Source of the DNA: Oleiagrimonas sp963821885
GTDB lineage: Bacteria > Pseudomonadota > Gammaproteobacteria > Xanthomonadales > Rhodanobacteraceae
Assembly (NCBI GenBank): GCA_963821885.1
Contig: CAWGFN010000002.1
Coordinates: 62,001-126,000, forward strand
DNA length: 64,000 nt
Direction of reading: 5' to 3'
Below, piece by piece: positions 61,280-64,000 of this stretch. Within the stretch, counting starts at the first letter, position 1. Every line of letters begins with the position of its first letter. A program made the translations under genes and the position numbers. Under the pieces are notes generated by a model, which worked only from the letters and a program-made list of their open reading frames with translations, made no database searches and had not been told where the DNA came from.

Positions 61280-62227
61280 CTATCCGCGGGCGCTGACCTG
61301 TTCCAGTCGCTCGATCTCGGCATCGGTCAACGTCAGCCTGACGGCACCCATCAGCTCCTCCAGCTGGTCGACGCTCGTGGCGCTGGCGATCGGCGCGGTG
61401 ATGCCGGGACGCGCCATCAGCCAGGCCAGGGCCACCTGCGCGGTGGTCGCGCCGTGCGACGCGGCCACGTCATCCATCGCGCGCAGCACGCGCAGGCCGT
61501 GGGCATTGAGATAGCGACCCGCCGACCCGCCGCGCGCGCTCTGCCCGAGATCACTGCTGCCGCGGTACTTGCCGGTGAGAAAACCGCTGGCCAGCGCGTA
61601 GTAACTGATCACCCCGACCTCCTCGTTCACCGCCAGGGCCTGCATGTCGCCCTCGTACCCGTCACGTTCCATCAGGTTGTATTCGGGCTGCATGGTCTCG
61701 TAGCGCGGCAGGCCGTGCTCGGCGCTGATGCGCAGCGCCTCGCGCATCTGCGCGGCGGTGAAGTTGGACGCCCCGATCACCCGCACCTTGCCTTCCTCGA
61801 TCAGCCGCGCGTAGGCGCCGAGCGTCTCGGCCTGCGGCACCGCGGGGTCGAATTCGTGCGACTGGTACAGGTCGATGCACTCCACGCCCAGCCGGCGCAG
61901 CGAGTCCTCGGTCGCCGCGCGGATGGTGTCCGGCGACAGCCCGCGCCGCCGGCGCCACTTGGCCACCTTGGTCGCCAGCACCACCTTGTCGCGCTTGCCG
62001 CTGTGCTTGAGCCACTTGCCGATCAGGGTTTCCGACTCGCCGCCCTCGTGGTCGTCCACCCACTGCGAATAGCAGTCGGCCGTATCGATCAGCTGCATGC
62101 CGGCGTCGACGAAGGCGTCTAGCACCGCGAACGAGGCCTTCTCGTCCGCGGTCCAGCCGAACACGTTGCCGCCCAGCGCCAACGGCGCGATCTCGAGTGG
62201 CGAGCGTCCCAGTCTGCGACGTTCCAT
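61280..62227 (-). CDS. Aldo/keto reductase
   Basis: A 315-residue TIM-barrel oxidoreductase of the YajO/Tas-like AKR branch. The catalytic residues are visible: Asp and Tyr in IDTADCYSQW, Lys in LATKVAKW, and His in YQSHEFD. NADPH-binding residues lie near the C-terminus (ATSVDQLEE). Substrate unknown. It is convergent with the response regulator, three bases apart. Confidence 0.88.
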   Translation of the reverse strand: MERRRLGRSPLEIAPLALGGNVFGWTADEKASFAVLDAFVDAGMQLIDTADCYSQWVDDHEGGESETLIGKWLKHSGKRDKVVLATKVAKWRRRRGLSPDTIRAATEDSLRRLGVECIDLYQSHEFDPAVPQAETLGAYARLIEEGKVRVIGASNFTAAQMREALRISAEHGLPRYETMQPEYNLMERDGYEGDMQALAVNEEVGVISYYALASGFLTGKYRGSSDLGQSARGGSAGRYLNAHGLRVLRAMDDVAASHGATTAQVALAWLMARPGITAPIASATSVDQLEELMGAVRLTLTDAEIERLEQVSARG

Positions 62228-62302
62228 GGTGTGCTCCGGAGATGTCTGTGTACTCCCCAGCCTGCGCATGCGCGGCCAGGACGTCAAATGGAGCGCAATG
62301 AA

Positions 62303-63256
62303 TCAGCCCGCGGCCGGCGACTCGTCGGCGAATATCGCCACGTGCGGCAGGCCGTCGGCGCCGACCCAGCCGCGGTACATGCCCGGCGTGCTGAACGGCA
62401 GCGCGAAGCGCCCGTCAGCCCCGAGCACGATGGCGCCGCCATCGCCACCCAGCGCCGGGATCTCGCGCAGGATGACCGCGTCCGCGGCCTGTGCCGGCGA
62501 CTGGCCCATGACGGTCACGCGCATGCAGATGGCATGCGCGGCGGCGACGCGGATGTAGTATTCGCCCCACCCCGTGCCGGACACCGCGCAACCGCTGTCG
62601 GCGTAGGTCCCGCCACCGATGACGGGCGAATCGCCGATGCGGCCCCAGCGCTTGTCGGTCATGCCGCCGGTCGACGTGGCCGCGGCCAGGTGCCCGCGCG
62701 CATCCAGCGCCACCGCGCCCACGGTGCCGTAGTAGCCGCCGGCATGCTCGTCCTCGCCGGCCCCGTCCGCGCCCTCGCGAAGAGCCTCCTGCAGCTCTCG
62801 CCAGCGGCGCTCGGTGCGGAAGTACTCCGAGTCGGCGTGCTCCAGCCCCTGTTCGCGCGCGAAGTCCTCGGCCCCGCGCCCGGCCAGCATCACGTGTGGC
62901 GCATGCTCCATGACCGCGCGCGCCAGCAACACCGGATTCTTCACGCCATGGATGCCGGCCACGGCGCCGGCGCGGCGGGTCGCGCCCTCCATGATCGCCG
63001 CATCCATTTCGTTGCGCCCGTCGTGGGTGAACACCGAGCCGCGCCCGGCGTTGAAGTGCGGCGCGTCCTCCAGCACGGTCACGGCCGCGGCCACCGCGTC
63101 CACGGCGGACTTGCCGGACAACAGCTGCTCGTACCCCCGCGCCAGCGCCTCGCGCAGGCTGGCTCCGATGGCGCGGCGGGTGTCGGCATCCATGTCGCGC
63201 CGGATCACGCCGGCGCCGCCATGGACGAGCAAGACGGGTTGTACGCTGGAGGACAT
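62303..63256 (-). CDS. Isoaspartyl peptidase/L-asparaginase (plant-type, Ntn hydrolase)
   Basis: A 317-residue Ntn hydrolase. Self-cleavage would occur before Thr178 (YYGTVGAVALD), which becomes the nucleophile; the downstream TSTGGMTDKRWGRIGDSP and GGGTYADSG form the substrate site. It removes isoaspartyl residues from damaged proteins or dipeptides. No signal peptide is seen, so it is cytoplasmic. 75 bases separate it from the downstream aldo/keto reductase. Confidence 0.92.
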   Translation of the reverse strand: MSSSVQPVLLVHGGAGVIRRDMDADTRRAIGASLREALARGYEQLLSGKSAVDAVAAAVTVLEDAPHFNAGRGSVFTHDGRNEMDAAIMEGATRRAGAVAGIHGVKNPVLLARAVMEHAPHVMLAGRGAEDFAREQGLEHADSEYFRTERRWRELQEALREGADGAGEDEHAGGYYGTVGAVALDARGHLAAATSTGGMTDKRWGRIGDSPVIGGGTYADSGCAVSGTGWGEYYIRVAAAHAICMRVTVMGQSPAQAADAVILREIPALGGDGGAIVLGADGRFALPFSTPGMYRGWVGADGLPHVAIFADESPAAG

Positions 63257-63303
63257 GCTGGCGGATGACTGGGCGGCCGGATCGCCACCCAGTCTACCCC
63301 GCC

Positions 63304-64000
63304 TCAGTGCGACTCGATGCGCACGTGATCGCCATGGAACACCGCCTGCTTGCCATCGACCCGGGCCAGCAGCTTGAGCGCTCGCGCACCCTCGACGTCC
63401 TCCAGCTTGAAGCTGACCGCGCGCGTGCTCAGCGCCTCGGGGTTGTCCAGCACATAGCCCGCGCGTGCCGCGACCGTTGATGCGGCATCACGCACGGAGA
63501 CCTTGTGCATGGTTTCGCTGATCGACTTGCGGGCCGGGCACCCGGCGATCGGGGTGACATCCAGGACGATACGTTGCGACTGGCCACCGTCGGCATGCCT
63601 GGACCCGTTGAACAGCACGTGCATGGGCCGTCCCAGCGGACCGGAAAGCTGCATGGACTGCTTCCCGTCAAGGATGGAACTGCTCACCTTGAACGTCACG
63701 CTGACATGGTTCTTGTCCCTGGCATGCAGCAGGGCCTCAATATCCATATCGGCCATCTTCACGCCGGCGGGCTCGCCCGCGTGCGTGCAGATCGCCATGT
63801 CCGCGCGCCGTGCATGACGTCCCTTTGCATCCTCACGGGTGATATCGATGCCCATCATCAACTGGTAGGTCGCGCCCTTGTGCGCACCTTTCCCGGCCGC
63901 GACGGCTGCGGGTTGCGCCGTATTGGCATAGACGACGCCGACCAGGCCGATGGCCAGCAGTGTCGCGATCAATGCGCCGCTGACGCGACGGACGGTTCCG
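63304..64000 (-). CDS. Unknown protein with N-terminal membrane helix, truncated by window edge
   Basis: The frame is open from 63304 to the window end, so the true start may be outside; a TTG at 63972 would give 222 residues. A hydrophobic helix (LIATLLAIGLVGVVYA) is followed by a periplasmic region with two cysteines (ICTHAG and AGCPARK) and a C-terminal stretch AVSFKLEDVEGARALKLLAR that resembles the short N-terminal fold of secretins/TonB receptors (STN-like). I do not recognise the family. Such helix-plus-STN-like tails also occur after M56-type peptidases, but that is a guess. Confidence 0.6.
   Translation of the reverse strand, partial: GTVRRVSGALIATLLAIGLVGVVYANTAQPAAVAAGKGAHKGATYQLMMGIDITREDAKGRHARRADMAICTHAGEPAGVKMADMDIEALLHARDKNHVSVTFKVSSSILDGKQSMQLSGPLGRPMHVLFNGSRHADGGQSQRIVLDVTPIAGCPARKSISETMHKVSVRDAASTVAARAGYVLDNPEALSTRAVSFKLEDVEGARALKLLARVDGKQAVFHGDHVRIESH

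Overview
The window is a 64 kb piece of a high-GC gammaproteobacterial chromosome, most likely from the Lysobacterales (Xanthomonadales; Lysobacteraceae or a relative). Evidence: the rpoN neighbourhood carries hprK, an EIIA-Man, HPr and enzyme I with no sugar permease; hda-perM-pgsA-DUF2066 is divergent from purMN; pilB-pilC-pilD-coaE is intact; and intergenic gaps hold REP-type hairpins and GGGACTC heptad arrays. The genus is not determined. No tRNA, rRNA, CRISPR array or transposase gene was seen.

Layout. 1-5.9 kb: VOC protein, SDR, CNNM/CorC-type protein, ExoD family, RibD-like reductase, trmJ (minus) and suhB. 5.9-6.5 kb: gene-free repeat block. 6.5-11.6 kb: hda, perM, pgsA-like and DUF2066 (minus), divergent from purM-purN. 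11.6-14.2 kb: DUF3108 protein, murA, BolA/IbaG. 14.4-25.1 kb: Kdo/LPS export and nitrogen-PTS block, kdsD, second repeat block, kdsC-lptC-lptA-lptB-rpoN-hpf-hprK-rapZ-EIIA-HPr-ptsI. 25.0-29.2 kb: frameshifted LysR regulator, a YeiH-type membrane protein, S9 peptidase. 29.6-35.0 kb: two type IV pilin genes, each behind its own sigma-54-type promoter, then two paralogous TMTC-like GT-C membrane proteins. 35.0-47.2 kb: surface-glycan island (sugar aminotransferase, WbqC, methyltransferases, sulfotransferase, flippase, five glycosyltransferases, UDP-galactopyranose mutase). 47.4-52.1 kb: pilB-pilC-pilD-coaE. 52.1-54.8 kb: mutT, folA, thyA, lgt. 55-64 kb: S9 peptidase with an in-frame amber codon, dgkA, POT peptide transporter, RegB/RegA-like two-component pair, aldo/keto reductase, isoaspartyl peptidase, and an edge-truncated unknown protein.

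How it fits together. KdsD and KdsC act in Kdo synthesis, LptCAB export LPS, and the same block encodes sigma-54, which plausibly reads the two pilin promoters. The glycan island lies between the pilins and the pilus motor, together with two membrane GT-C proteins. The most interesting hypothesis is that at least part of this island decorates the pilin; the conventional alternative is an O-antigen locus.

Caution. Five apparent frameshifts (LysR x1, methyltransferase x2, sulfotransferase x2) are all explained by one extra base each, and one peptidase has a TAG. These may be real decay or base-calling errors; the sequence alone cannot decide.
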